64,000 nucleotides of DNA, taken from positions 1,178,001 to 1,242,000 of the forward strand of contig NZ_JAQQXP010000001.1 of NCBI RefSeq assembly GCF_028595265.1. Direction: 5' to 3'. This stretch comes from Alteromonas gilva (lineage in GTDB: Bacteria; Pseudomonadota; Gammaproteobacteria; Enterobacterales; Alteromonadaceae). Position 1 is the stretch's first letter. The number at the start of each line of letters is the position of its first letter. The position numbers and the translations under genes were made by a program. The notes under the pieces are model-generated. The model was not told the origin of the DNA, ran no database searches, and saw nothing but the letters and a program-made list of their open reading frames with translations. Below are positions 42,525 through 50,832 of the stretch, one piece after another.

Positions 42525-43178
42525 TTACCGTGTCGCTACGCCACCTTCTGTTGCTACCAGCACAACATCGGCACCCCGGATACCAAAAATACCGTTGGTT
42601 ACCACGCCGGGAATATTATTAATGGCTTTTTCCATTGCGACCGGATCTAAGATTTCCAGGTTATGTACATCCAGAATCACATTGCCGTTATCGGTGACCA
42701 CACCCTGGCGGTACTCAGGATCGCCGCCAAGTTTAACCAGCTCACGGGCAACATAAGAGCGCGCCATGGGAATTACCTCTACCGGTAAAGGAAATTTACC
42801 TAATACGCCAACTTCTTTGCTGTCATCAACAATACACACAAAGGTTTTAGCCACCGCAGAGACGATTTTCTCCTGCGTGAGCGCAGCGCCACCGCCTTTG
42901 ATCATGTGTTTGTGCTCAGTGACTTCATCGGCACCATCAACATACACAGACAGGCTATCTACATCGTTGAGTTCAAATACTTCGATACCGAGGGCTTTAA
43001 GACGTTCAGTTGAAGCCACTGAACTGGATACGGCACCGGCAATCTGATGCTTAATATCTGCCAGGGCATCAATAAAATGATTTACCGTTGAGCCCGTGCC
43101 TACGCCAATGATGGTGTCGGGTTCTACATATTTTACTGCAGCGCGGCCAACCGCCTGCTTCTTGGCATTTTGATCCAT
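42525..43178 (-). CDS. rpiA: Ribose-5-phosphate isomerase A
   Basis: 217 residues (E. coli 219). GVGTGSTVNHFIDAL, VDGADEVTEHKHMIKGGG and EKIV are the phosphate-binding and catalytic regions, including the Asp and Lys/Glu residues of RpiA. It interconverts ribose-5-phosphate and ribulose-5-phosphate. It sits between serA and ygfA, as in other gammaproteobacteria. Ribokinase and nucleoside hydrolase upstream feed the same ribose-5-phosphate pool. Confidence 0.96.
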   Translation of the reverse strand: MDQNAKKQAVGRAAVKYVEPDTIIGVGTGSTVNHFIDALADIKHQIAGAVSSSVASTERLKALGIEVFELNDVDSLSVYVDGADEVTEHKHMIKGGGAALTQEKIVSAVAKTFVCIVDDSKEVGVLGKFPLPVEVIPMARSYVARELVKLGGDPEYRQGVVTDNGNVILDVHNLEILDPVAMEKAINNIPGVVTNGIFGIRGADVVLVATEGGVATR

Positions 43179-43199
43179 GCGTTTATTCGCTATCCGCTG

Positions 43200-43233
43200 A
43201 TAAAAGAGGCCGTATTTTAGCCGATATACGGCC
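43200..43233 (-). terminator. Intrinsic terminator after ygfA
   Basis: On the minus strand GGCCGTAT (43233-43226) and ATACGGCC (43215-43208) form an 8-bp stem with a 10-base loop, followed by TCTTTTATC. It lies 51 bases after the ygfA stop and separates that operon from rpiA. Confidence 0.7.
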
Positions 43234-43283
43234 AGATAAACAGCATTTCACACATAAGGATTGGTCGGCCTGTGGCCTTAAGA

Positions 43284-43913
43284 TCAAATGTTTAGTGACA
43301 AGGTAATAATTTGGCCGGGCGTCACGATACAATCCAGAGGAATGTCCCAGCTTTGCACAGGCAACGTATCAACCTGCTGGCAGTCATGGGCTATTCCCAC
43401 CAATAGCGGACGCCTTTTAAGACGATACACATGGGCTAAGGTGCGGTCGTAAAACCCTCCGCCCATGCCCAGGCGGTTACCCCTGGCATCAAAACCGACT
43501 AACGGCATTAACAACATGTCATGTTCGTGCAGTAACCGGATCTGGGTCGAGTTTAATTCAGGCTCGTGAATACCAAACCGGTTGGCTGTCATTGGGGTAG
43601 TGGGTGTGTAGTTTTGAAACAATAAATGCTTGCCGGTAAAGGGGTGCAATAATGGCAGCGATACCGCTATTGTCTGCTGGTGACACGCCGCCAGGGTAGG
43701 GCCCAGCATTATTTCACCATCATTTGCTAAATATCCCGCAACACGGCGGGTTTGGCTGGTAAACATGGTGAACAATTGTTGGCACACCGCCGTTGCTGCG
43801 TGCTGTTGGGCCGTGTCGCTAAGCGCGCGACGACGCTCGCGGAGGGCTTTGCGCAATTGCTGACGGCTGGTTAGAGCAGATCGAGGAGCGTTAATGGTCA
43901 TGCCTGGCACCAT
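43284..43913 (-). CDS. ygfA: 5-formyltetrahydrofolate cyclo-ligase
   Basis: 209 residues from ATG 43913; a second ATG at 43901 is equally possible. R-R-A-L-S near the start, YLANDGEIMLGP, LPLLHPFTGKHLLF, MLLMPLVGFDARGNRLGMGG followed by GFYDRTL, and WDIPLDCIVTP match YgfA/FAU1. It converts 5-formyl-THF to 5,10-methenyl-THF with ATP. In E. coli it is co-transcribed with 6S RNA and matters for persistence; here two genes are placed between. A perfect 11-bp hairpin abuts its start. Confidence 0.93.
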   Translation of the reverse strand: MVPGMTINAPRSALTSRQQLRKALRERRRALSDTAQQHAATAVCQQLFTMFTSQTRRVAGYLANDGEIMLGPTLAACHQQTIAVSLPLLHPFTGKHLLFQNYTPTTPMTANRFGIHEPELNSTQIRLLHEHDMLLMPLVGFDARGNRLGMGGGFYDRTLAHVYRLKRRPLLVGIAHDCQQVDTLPVQSWDIPLDCIVTPGQIITLSLNI

Positions 43914-43939
43914 TGGCCTGCCAGCAATCTGGCAGGCCA
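43914..43939. repeat. Perfect 11-bp hairpin before ygfA
   Basis: TGGCCTGCCAG (43914-43924), loop CAAT, CTGGCAGGCCA (43929-43939). It fills the gap between the nucleoside hydrolase stop and the ygfA start and would place a strong stem in the ygfA leader. No T-run follows on the minus strand. Confidence 0.75.
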
Positions 43940-43945
43940 GAGTCG

Positions 43946-44890
43946 TTAAAGGGCGTAGGTATCGATAAACAGTTGGAACAGTTCGTCGTGCTTCACGCCA
44001 GTAGCAGCCTGCACAAAGGGGGCTTCGGTCCAGAGTGGGCTGGCTGTGGTACCCGGCGGCGCAACAATGGTCTGACCGCGATTTAAGTCGTCGGTGGAAA
44101 TGCGAATATTGCCGCGGGTAAACTCAAAGAGTTCCGGCGCCACCAGTTGCGCTAATGGGAACGCATCGTGAAAGAAACACACTTTTTCGTCGCGGTTTTG
44201 TGAGTAGAAGTCGATATAAAACTGTGACGCCTGCTGCACAAATCCGCCCAGGGTGGGGTTCTTTGCAGCGAGGATGTTAACAAACTCAGGATCCGTTGGC
44301 GCAAATAAGGTGACATCCAGGCCAAACATTTTTACTTCCCAGTCGGCTGAAAACACAATATCGGCGGCGTGCGCGTCATTCCAGATATTGGCTTCGGCAA
44401 CCGGGGTAACATTACCCGGAACAAAGGCTGCGCCACCCATAATACTGATACCTTTTACCAGCTTGGGCAGGTCAGGCTCCAGTCGCAGTGCCATAGCAAT
44501 ATTGCCCAGCGGGCCAATGGCAACCAGGGTAATTTCGCCCGGATGCTGTCGGGCCTTATCGACAATAAATTGCGCTGAGTCACGCGAGTCCAGCTCGCGG
44601 GTAGAAGGCGGATAATTGATATTGCCAAAGCCATCATCGCCATGCACAAAGTGCGCGTATTCCGACTCCGGACCCACCCATGGCATCGCCACCCCTTTGG
44701 TAACCGGAATATCCTGACGCCCGGCAACATCACACAGGGTTAAGGCATTACGGGCAGCCATAGCAACCGGAATGTTGCCATAAACAGTGGTCAGACCCAA
44801 CACTTCGATGTCTGGGTGCTGAAACGCAAAAAAGATAGCCATGGCGTCGTCGATGCCGGGATCCGTGTCTAAAATAATCTTATGTGTCAT
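43946..44890 (-). CDS. Pyrimidine/purine-specific nucleoside hydrolase
   Basis: 314 residues. The calcium-binding signature DTDPGIDDA is at 8-16, followed by LTTVYGNIPVAMAARNAL and IMGGAAFVPGNVTPVAEANI, typical of inosine-uridine preferring nucleoside hydrolases (RihA/B/C type). It releases ribose from nucleosides. The ribokinase gene 46 bases upstream on the same strand would phosphorylate the ribose, giving a two-step salvage route ending in ribose-5-phosphate. No transporter is in the operon. Exact base preference cannot be told. Confidence 0.92.
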   Translation of the reverse strand: MTHKIILDTDPGIDDAMAIFFAFQHPDIEVLGLTTVYGNIPVAMAARNALTLCDVAGRQDIPVTKGVAMPWVGPESEYAHFVHGDDGFGNINYPPSTRELDSRDSAQFIVDKARQHPGEITLVAIGPLGNIAMALRLEPDLPKLVKGISIMGGAAFVPGNVTPVAEANIWNDAHAADIVFSADWEVKMFGLDVTLFAPTDPEFVNILAAKNPTLGGFVQQASQFYIDFYSQNRDEKVCFFHDAFPLAQLVAPELFEFTRGNIRISTDDLNRGQTIVAPPGTTASPLWTEAPFVQAATGVKHDELFQLFIDTYAL

Positions 44891-44936
44891 TGTTTTCTCT
44901 TTTCTATTCTTTAGCTGTCGTCAGTGTCGGGTTCAG

Positions 44937-45833
44937 CTATTTAGTATATTTTGCCAAAAACCGGTCAACGTCTTTCACAGCCGGAATAGACTGCGCAGCG
45001 CCCATGCGGGTGACCGATATTGCTGATGCCGCACAGCCGCGCTTTAACGCCTGACGTGCATCGGCATGCTGGCTGTATGCAGCTAAAAAATAGCCTATAA
45101 AGGTATCGCCGGCGGCAGTGGTGTCAACTGCGTCCACAATAAAGGCGTCAACCTGAATGGTTTCATTGTTCTTAAGCATGATGACACCGGCTTTGCCCAG
45201 CGTAATAATGACTTCGGCATGTGACCACTTGGTTTTAAAGTGGGCAATAATAGCATCGAGTTCGTGTTCGCCGCTTAGCTCAGCGGCTTCAACCTCGTTA
45301 ACCACCAATAAATCGATACATTCATGGGGCAGTGATTTAACCGACTCGCTCATGGGCGCCGGATTAAATGCCACACGGAGTTTTTTTTCTTTGGCCAGTT
45401 GCAACATCTCTGCTAAGCCACTGGTTTCGTTTTGGGTAAGTACCCAGTCGCTCGGCCGGGTTTTATCCAGCGCATGGAGAATATCTTTACTGCCAATTTC
45501 CTGATTAGCACCACCAAATAACACAATGGCATTTTCGCCGGAGGGGATAACCTGAATAATAGCGTGGCCAGAGGGGCTTTCTACACACTGTAAAAACTGA
45601 CAGTCGATACCGTGTTTAATGAGTGTTTGTTTAAAGGCGCTGTCGGACTGGTTGATTTTGCCAACGTGTTTGACGTCGGCGCCAGCGGCTGCCAGGGCAA
45701 TTGACTGATTGGCCCCTTTACCACCAAGTAGTTGCTGATAATCCTGTGAGGCGATGGTTTCGCCCGGGTTAACAAAGTGATCTACCTGATAGACGTGGTC
45801 AATGTTTACCGAACCGAAGTTTATTATTGCCAT
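44937..45833 (-). CDS. rbsK: Ribokinase
   Basis: 298 residues of the PfkB family. NFGSVNIDHVYQVDHFVNPG and LLGGKGANQSIALAAAGADV form the sugar site, and DTTAAGDTFIGYF carries the catalytic D243. It phosphorylates ribose at O5. The gene starts about 22 bases after the predicted 3' end of 6S RNA, so it probably shares the 6S transcript, the place ygfA takes in E. coli. With the nucleoside hydrolase it forms a ribose salvage pair. Confidence 0.92.
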   Translation of the reverse strand: MAIINFGSVNIDHVYQVDHFVNPGETIASQDYQQLLGGKGANQSIALAAAGADVKHVGKINQSDSAFKQTLIKHGIDCQFLQCVESPSGHAIIQVIPSGENAIVLFGGANQEIGSKDILHALDKTRPSDWVLTQNETSGLAEMLQLAKEKKLRVAFNPAPMSESVKSLPHECIDLLVVNEVEAAELSGEHELDAIIAHFKTKWSHAEVIITLGKAGVIMLKNNETIQVDAFIVDAVDTTAAGDTFIGYFLAAYSQHADARQALKRGCAASAISVTRMGAAQSIPAVKDVDRFLAKYTK

Positions 45834-45855
45834 TGATGATTCCGTGGAAAATGGC

Positions 45856-46036
45856 GCCTCCCGAAGTGCCGTTGTCTATTGTTCGCCCTAGAACCGAAAA
45901 GTTCAGGGCGGAAGTATCTTTGTCACCGTAGGCTTCTCGATACATGCCGAGCTTGCACAATAGTGACACGTCAACCTCCTAGGTAAAAAGCATCGGCCAG
46001 GGACATGAATAGACTGGCGAACACTCCAGGAGACAT
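45856..46036 (-). ncRNA. ssrS: 6S RNA
   Basis: On the minus strand the region starts TGTCTCCTGGAGTGTTCGCC and ends CGGCACTTCGGGAGG, which pair to close a long rod. Inside are GGCCGATG, AAGCTCGGC, CGAGAAGCCTACGG and a CGCCCTGAAC/GGTTCTAGGGCG stem, all matching E. coli 6S RNA elements in order and spacing. It mimics an open promoter and binds sigma-70 RNA polymerase in stationary phase. The ends are estimated from the pairing to within a few bases. Position between ygfA and ygfB is the conserved locus, but zapA, usually next to it, is missing. Confidence 0.88.
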
Positions 46037-46280
46037 TGTTATGTGCGATTTGCAAAGGATTCAGTTTACCCCCTCTGCGCCGCTATGCAAGTAACAGAAT
46101 TACTTGCGAACCCTGATCATAGTAGAATCAAACGCTAACCGCTACCTAACAATTGGTATATGATATTCAAGTGGTCACTTTGCGTACCAAAGTCGGCTTG
46201 TTTTTGTACACCCCCCTATAACTTTGGCATTGGGCAGGTGCATTTGATAGCATTGGGCAAAACATCTACGGAAACCCCAC
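46037..46280. other. Promoter region between 6S RNA and ygfB
   Basis: 244 bases. It holds the palindrome GCAAGTAA-N5-TTACTTGC (46087-46107), about 50 bases upstream of 6S RNA, and AT-rich DNA near ygfB. E. coli has zapA here; no such reading frame is present on either strand. Confidence 0.55.
46087..46107. promoter_or_regulatory. Perfect 8-bp palindrome upstream of 6S RNA
   Basis: GCAAGTAA (46087-46094) and TTACTTGC (46100-46107) flank CAGAA. The spacing suits a dimeric regulator. It may control 6S RNA and the ribose salvage genes or be a short hairpin. Confidence 0.45.
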
Positions 46281-46847
46281 GTGAATATGACCACCGATTT
46301 CGACACTTTAACTCAATGCCTCACCGACAATGAAATGGTTGTCGATGGCGCTGAAATTCATGGCATGATGTGCGGTATGTTGTGTGGCGGAATGGCTCTT
46401 AGCGAGCAGCATTGGATGGTTGTGTTGCAGGACACCATGAACCAGGGCGAGCCGCTTGCTGAGCCTGTGGTCAAACAACTACAAACGCTGTTTAACCAAA
46501 CCTGTCAACAGCTGGTCGATGGCCAGTATGGTTTGCAACTTATCCTGCCGGACGATTCGCAGCCCATCAATGACCGTGGCCTGGGCCTCATCAACTGGGT
46601 GCAGGGATTTATGGCCGGTTTTGGTTTATACCAGCAAAAACTCAGTAATTGCTCCGATGAAGTTCGCGAAGCGCTGGAGGATTTCTCCGATATCGCCCGC
46701 ATGGAAGAACCCATGACCGACGATGAAGAGTCTGAACAGGCACTGCTCGAAGTGATGGAGTACGTGCGCATTTCGGCCTTACTGTGCTTTAATGAACTTG
46801 GCCAGTCTTTGCTGGAAGATCAGCAGGACTCACCGTCGGTTCACTAG
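46281..46847 (+). CDS. ygfB: UPF0149 protein YgfB
   Basis: 188 residues. AEIHGMMCGMLCGG, INWVQGFMAGFGLY, LEDFSDIARME and EVMEYVRISALLCFNEL are the conserved blocks of YgfB, an all-helical UPF0149 protein. Known roles are few; in Pseudomonas it dampens AlpA-dependent ampDh3 expression. I used the GTG at 46281 (GGAAA about 8 bases upstream); the ATG at 46287 is also possible. It heads the ygfB-pepP-ubiH-ubiI cluster, as in E. coli. Confidence 0.92.
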   Translation: MNMTTDFDTLTQCLTDNEMVVDGAEIHGMMCGMLCGGMALSEQHWMVVLQDTMNQGEPLAEPVVKQLQTLFNQTCQQLVDGQYGLQLILPDDSQPINDRGLGLINWVQGFMAGFGLYQQKLSNCSDEVREALEDFSDIARMEEPMTDDEESEQALLEVMEYVRISALLCFNELGQSLLEDQQDSPSVH

Positions 46848-46926
46848 TGAATTGAAGGGGCCACCCTCCAGGTTATCAACGCTTATCCGGTAAACAGGCG
46901 CCAGCCAATCAGTTTGTGGAATCACT

Positions 46927-48246
46927 ATGCTCAACGCCAAACAGTATCGCCAGCGGCAAACCCGTCTACTTCGTCGTATGCCGCCAAACAGCATAATGTT
47001 AGTACCCGCGGCGCAGCTTGTGACGCGCAGCCGCGACACAGAATATGTATTTCGCCAACACAGTGACTTTTGGTATTTAACCGGCTTTAATGAGCCAGAG
47101 GCGTGGTTGTTATTGTCGAACCACGAACGCTACGGTGGTGATTACCGGGTCATGGTGTGTTTAGCCAAAGATCCGCACACGGAGATATGGCAGGGGCGTC
47201 GCCTTGGACCGGAGCAGGCGGCAGAAACCTTTAAACTCGACGAAGCTTACCCCACCGATGCGCTGAGCGAGCTGTTACCCGAATGGCTGGATGGCCACGA
47301 GGCACTTTATTTTGCGCAGGGCGAGTGTGACTTTGCTGATGAAGTGGTGTTTACCGCGTTAGCGACGTTGCGTGACGCACCTAAACAAAATCGTGCGCCC
47401 CAACAACTTATCGACAGTCGTCCCCTGTTACATACCATGCGTATGCTTAAATCCCGTGATGAAATTGAAGTGATGCGCACAGCCGCCGAGATTTCAGCAC
47501 GAGCCCATTGCCGGGCAATGCAGTTTGCCCAACCGGGGTGTTTTGAATATCAGCTTGAAGCCGAGCTACACCATGAATTTGCCATGGCAGGTGCGCGCCA
47601 GCCCGCCTACGGCACCATTGTGGGGGGCGGCGAAAACGCCTGTATTTTGCACTATACCGAAAATAGTGATGAGATTATGGACGGCACATTGATCCTGATC
47701 GATGCGGGCGCAGAATATAATGGCTATGCTGCCGATATTACCCGCACGTTTCCGGTTAATGGTACCTTCAGCGCGCCGCAGGCCGAGCTTTACCAACTGG
47801 TGCTCGATGCACAACTGGCGGCGCTCAATGAGATTAAAGCCGGCGTTACCCTGCCCGATGTGACTCAGGTCGTGATTGGTGTGATAACCGAGGGTTTGTG
47901 TAAACTGGGGCTGATTAGCGACAGCGTGGAAGAAGCCCTGGCGGCACAACATTGGCGACGCTTTTTTATGCACGGCCTGGGTCATTATCTGGGGTTAGAT
48001 GTACACGATGTGGGGGATTACGTGCACAACGGCGAACCTCTGCCGCTGCAAACCGGCATGGTGATTACCGTTGAACCAGGTATTTATATTCCAAACGATA
48101 CGGATATTGCGCCGCAATATCGTGGCATTGGTATCCGTATTGAAGATAATATTGTGATTACCAACGACGGCTATGACATGCTCACCGGTGGTGTGCCCAA
48201 AACCATTGCTGACATCGAAGCATTAATGGCACAGCGCACAGTATAG
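46927..48246 (+). CDS. pepP: Xaa-Pro aminopeptidase PepP
   Basis: 439 residues (E. coli 441). The M24B metal ligands appear in order: D in LIDAGAEYNGYAADITRTFP (two Asp), H in HGLGHYLGLDVHDVG, E in VEPGIYIPND and E in GIRIEDNIVI. The N-terminal domain has FWYLTGFNEPEAWLLL. It removes an N-terminal residue next to proline in the cytosol. It is followed by ubiH after 50 bases. Confidence 0.96.
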   Translation: MLNAKQYRQRQTRLLRRMPPNSIMLVPAAQLVTRSRDTEYVFRQHSDFWYLTGFNEPEAWLLLSNHERYGGDYRVMVCLAKDPHTEIWQGRRLGPEQAAETFKLDEAYPTDALSELLPEWLDGHEALYFAQGECDFADEVVFTALATLRDAPKQNRAPQQLIDSRPLLHTMRMLKSRDEIEVMRTAAEISARAHCRAMQFAQPGCFEYQLEAELHHEFAMAGARQPAYGTIVGGGENACILHYTENSDEIMDGTLILIDAGAEYNGYAADITRTFPVNGTFSAPQAELYQLVLDAQLAALNEIKAGVTLPDVTQVVIGVITEGLCKLGLISDSVEEALAAQHWRRFFMHGLGHYLGLDVHDVGDYVHNGEPLPLQTGMVITVEPGIYIPNDTDIAPQYRGIGIRIEDNIVITNDGYDMLTGGVPKTIADIEALMAQRTV

Positions 48247-48296
48247 CGCTAATCAAAAAATACAGAAATAACAGGCTGACGGAGCAACTAGCGAAG

Positions 48297-49508
48297 GTGA
48301 AACACTCGGATATTGTGATTGTAGGCGGTGGTGCCGTGGGTGCAACACTGGCCCGAAGTCTGGTCAACGAGGGACGACACAGCGTGACACTTATCGACGC
48401 CAATCGATTTAGTCATGAGTCCACGACGCACCCTGGTTTTGACGCCCGGGTAATTGCCCTGGCCAAACGCAGCGAGCAGGCTTTACGCGCGCTGGGTATA
48501 AACTTAAGCAAAGCCCATGCAACGCCTATCGAGCATATTCTGGTATCTGATCAGGGGTTTGCAGGGCAAACCCGCTTACATGCAAGTGATTATCAGCTCG
48601 ATAGCTTTGGTCAGGTAGTGAGCATTCAGGCACTGGGTCAACAGTTGTTTCCGGCGCAGCTGCCAGGTTTAACTTTGCTTGAAGGCATCACCGTAGAGCA
48701 GGCTGAGCAGCAGCCGCAACAGGTACACCTGAAACTTAGCGATGGCGGTGAGCTGTCGGCAAAATTAGTGGTGGTAGCCGATGGCGGGCGCTCAGCATTA
48801 ACCGGCCAGCTGGGTTTTACCCGCAGCCACAAAGACTACGGGCAGTCGGCAGTGATTGCTAATCTGCGCATGAGCGAGCTCCATCAAGGCTGGGCGCACG
48901 AACGCTTTACCGCAAATGGCCCGCTGGCACTCTTGCCGTTTGCCGATGACACCACGCCGGAACATGGCGGGTGTTGTTATTCGTTGGTGTGGACACTTTC
49001 GCACGACGAAGCGCAAGCGGCACTTACCTGGTCGCAAGCTGAGTTTATAACGCGCCTGCAACAACACATAGGCTATCGCCACGGTGTCATCAGACAGGTC
49101 AGTAACCGGTATTGTTACCCGCTCACTTTGCAACAAACGCAGGCGTTTACCACGCACCGGGCCGTGGTGGTCGGCAACAGCGCGCAAACGCTGCATCCTA
49201 TTGCCGGACAAGGTTTTAATCTGGGGCTGCGTGATGTGCTGGACCTGGTTGAGGTGCTTGGCACGGCCGAAGACGCGGGCGCATTCAGTGCGCTTAATGC
49301 CTATCAGGCAGCGCGCCAACGCGATAAAAACCTGACTATCGGCCTTACCGATGCGCTGGTGACGGTGTTTTCTAATCGCTTAACGCCATTGGTTGCAGGA
49401 CGTAACCTGGGCTTGCTGGCGATGGAATTTTGCAAACCTCTGTCACAGCGTTTTGTGCAGCAAACTATGGGTTACGGCAATGCTGCCGCGCCATTAATTT
49501 CCAAATAA
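48297..49508 (+). CDS. ubiH: 2-octaprenyl-6-methoxyphenol 4-hydroxylase UbiH
   Basis: 403 residues from a GTG start (GGAG about 12 bases upstream). FAD motif VIVGGGAVGATLARSL; the second FAD motif has the usual His-Pro (SAQTLHPIAGQGFNLGLRD). It is a flavin monooxygenase of ubiquinone synthesis, C4 hydroxylation. It is paired with a second UbiH-family gene, as in E. coli (ubiH-visC). Confidence 0.93.
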   Translation: MKHSDIVIVGGGAVGATLARSLVNEGRHSVTLIDANRFSHESTTHPGFDARVIALAKRSEQALRALGINLSKAHATPIEHILVSDQGFAGQTRLHASDYQLDSFGQVVSIQALGQQLFPAQLPGLTLLEGITVEQAEQQPQQVHLKLSDGGELSAKLVVVADGGRSALTGQLGFTRSHKDYGQSAVIANLRMSELHQGWAHERFTANGPLALLPFADDTTPEHGGCCYSLVWTLSHDEAQAALTWSQAEFITRLQQHIGYRHGVIRQVSNRYCYPLTLQQTQAFTTHRAVVVGNSAQTLHPIAGQGFNLGLRDVLDLVEVLGTAEDAGAFSALNAYQAARQRDKNLTIGLTDALVTVFSNRLTPLVAGRNLGLLAMEFCKPLSQRFVQQTMGYGNAAAPLISK

Positions 49509-49521
49509 ACAGGATTCGAGT

Positions 49522-50697
49522 ATGTATCAGGCTGATGTCGCCATTGTGGGCGCAGGAATAGTAGGGCTGGCTCTCGCGCGAGCATTAAAGGATACACCCT
49601 TGTCGGTGGTGGTACTCGATAGCTCACCCATTACCAAGCCGCTTTCTGAGCAGCCCGAATTGCGTGTTTCGGCGATTAATGCAGCGAACCAGGCGGTACT
49701 GCAGGATCTCGGGGTGTGGAGCGAACTGGACAGCGAACGGCTGAGTTGCTATCGCCAGATGCAGGTCTGGGATCAGGATAGTTTTGGCCGTATAGAGTTT
49801 AGCAGCGAGGAAATGGGCACCTCAGAACTGGGGCATATTATTGAAAACCAGTCATTGGTGAATGCCCTATACAGCCAGGTGAGTGCGCAGCAAAATGTAC
49901 AGGTGTTGGCGGCCACGCAAATTAGCAAGGTGTTGTCGGGCCAGGCTGAAACCATGCTCATGCTGGATAATGACGATGTGGTGTCATGTCGCCTGTTAGT
50001 GGGCGCTGATGGCGCAAATTCGGCCATTCGTAAGTACGGCAAGTTTCCCCTTACCTTTAAAGACTATGAGCATACTGCCATTGTGGCGACCATCCATACC
50101 GAACAGCCCCATGCGCACATTGCGCGCCAGGTATTTACGCCCGACGGGCCGCTGGCTTTATTGCCGCTGAGCGATCCGCATTTATGTTCTATTGTGTGGT
50201 CGCAAAACCGTGAGCGCGCCGATGCTTTGTTAGGGCTGTCGAACAACGATTTTGCCAACGCCTTACGCGTGGCCATTGATGGCGATGTGGGCGGTATTAC
50301 CGTGCAAAGTGCGCGCATGCATTTTCCGTTGACCATGCGTTACGCCCGGCAGTGGTTAAGTGACGGACTGGTGATTATTGGTGACGCTGCCCACACTATT
50401 CATCCGCTGGCCGGACAGGGCGCTAACCTGGGCCTGCAAGATGCCTTTGCACTGGCTGAATGTTTGTCTGACCTCTGTGCTGCGCAGACGGCGTTTTATG
50501 AAGCCCGTCACTTACGGCCCTTTGAACGGGCCCGTAAAGCAGAAGCGATGAAAATGATTGCCGCCATGGAAGGGTTTAAGCAACTATTTGCTGGCAATAA
50601 CCGCCTTAAAAAGTTGATCCGGGGCGTGGGAATGTGCACTGCCGATGCGATTCCCGGTGTAAAGCAACGTTTTATTACCCAGGCCATGGGCTGGTAA
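49522..50697 (+). CDS. ubiI: Ubiquinone-synthesis FAD hydroxylase, UbiI/VisC type
   Basis: 391 residues. VAIVGAGIVGLALARAL binds FAD, VVSCRLLVGADGANSAIRKY is the middle motif, and IIGDAAHTIHPLAGQGANLG the C-terminal one. By position after ubiH it is the visC/ubiI orthologue, acting at ring C5. UbiF has the same signatures, so the assignment rests partly on order. It starts 13 bases after ubiH, so it belongs to the same operon. Confidence 0.9.
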   Translation: MYQADVAIVGAGIVGLALARALKDTPLSVVVLDSSPITKPLSEQPELRVSAINAANQAVLQDLGVWSELDSERLSCYRQMQVWDQDSFGRIEFSSEEMGTSELGHIIENQSLVNALYSQVSAQQNVQVLAATQISKVLSGQAETMLMLDNDDVVSCRLLVGADGANSAIRKYGKFPLTFKDYEHTAIVATIHTEQPHAHIARQVFTPDGPLALLPLSDPHLCSIVWSQNRERADALLGLSNNDFANALRVAIDGDVGGITVQSARMHFPLTMRYARQWLSDGLVIIGDAAHTIHPLAGQGANLGLQDAFALAECLSDLCAAQTAFYEARHLRPFERARKAEAMKMIAAMEGFKQLFAGNNRLKKLIRGVGMCTADAIPGVKQRFITQAMGW

Positions 50698-50832
50698 AAC
50701 CGGCGCCCTGTCTGCGTTTTGCCCGCTCACCTGGCATTAGTGAATGAGAGTATAGCGCCGCCTTTATTGCAACTTTGCCGGTCTGCGCATACATTAGGTG
50801 CTGCATGACAGATTGAAAGGAGTTTCTTTAGA

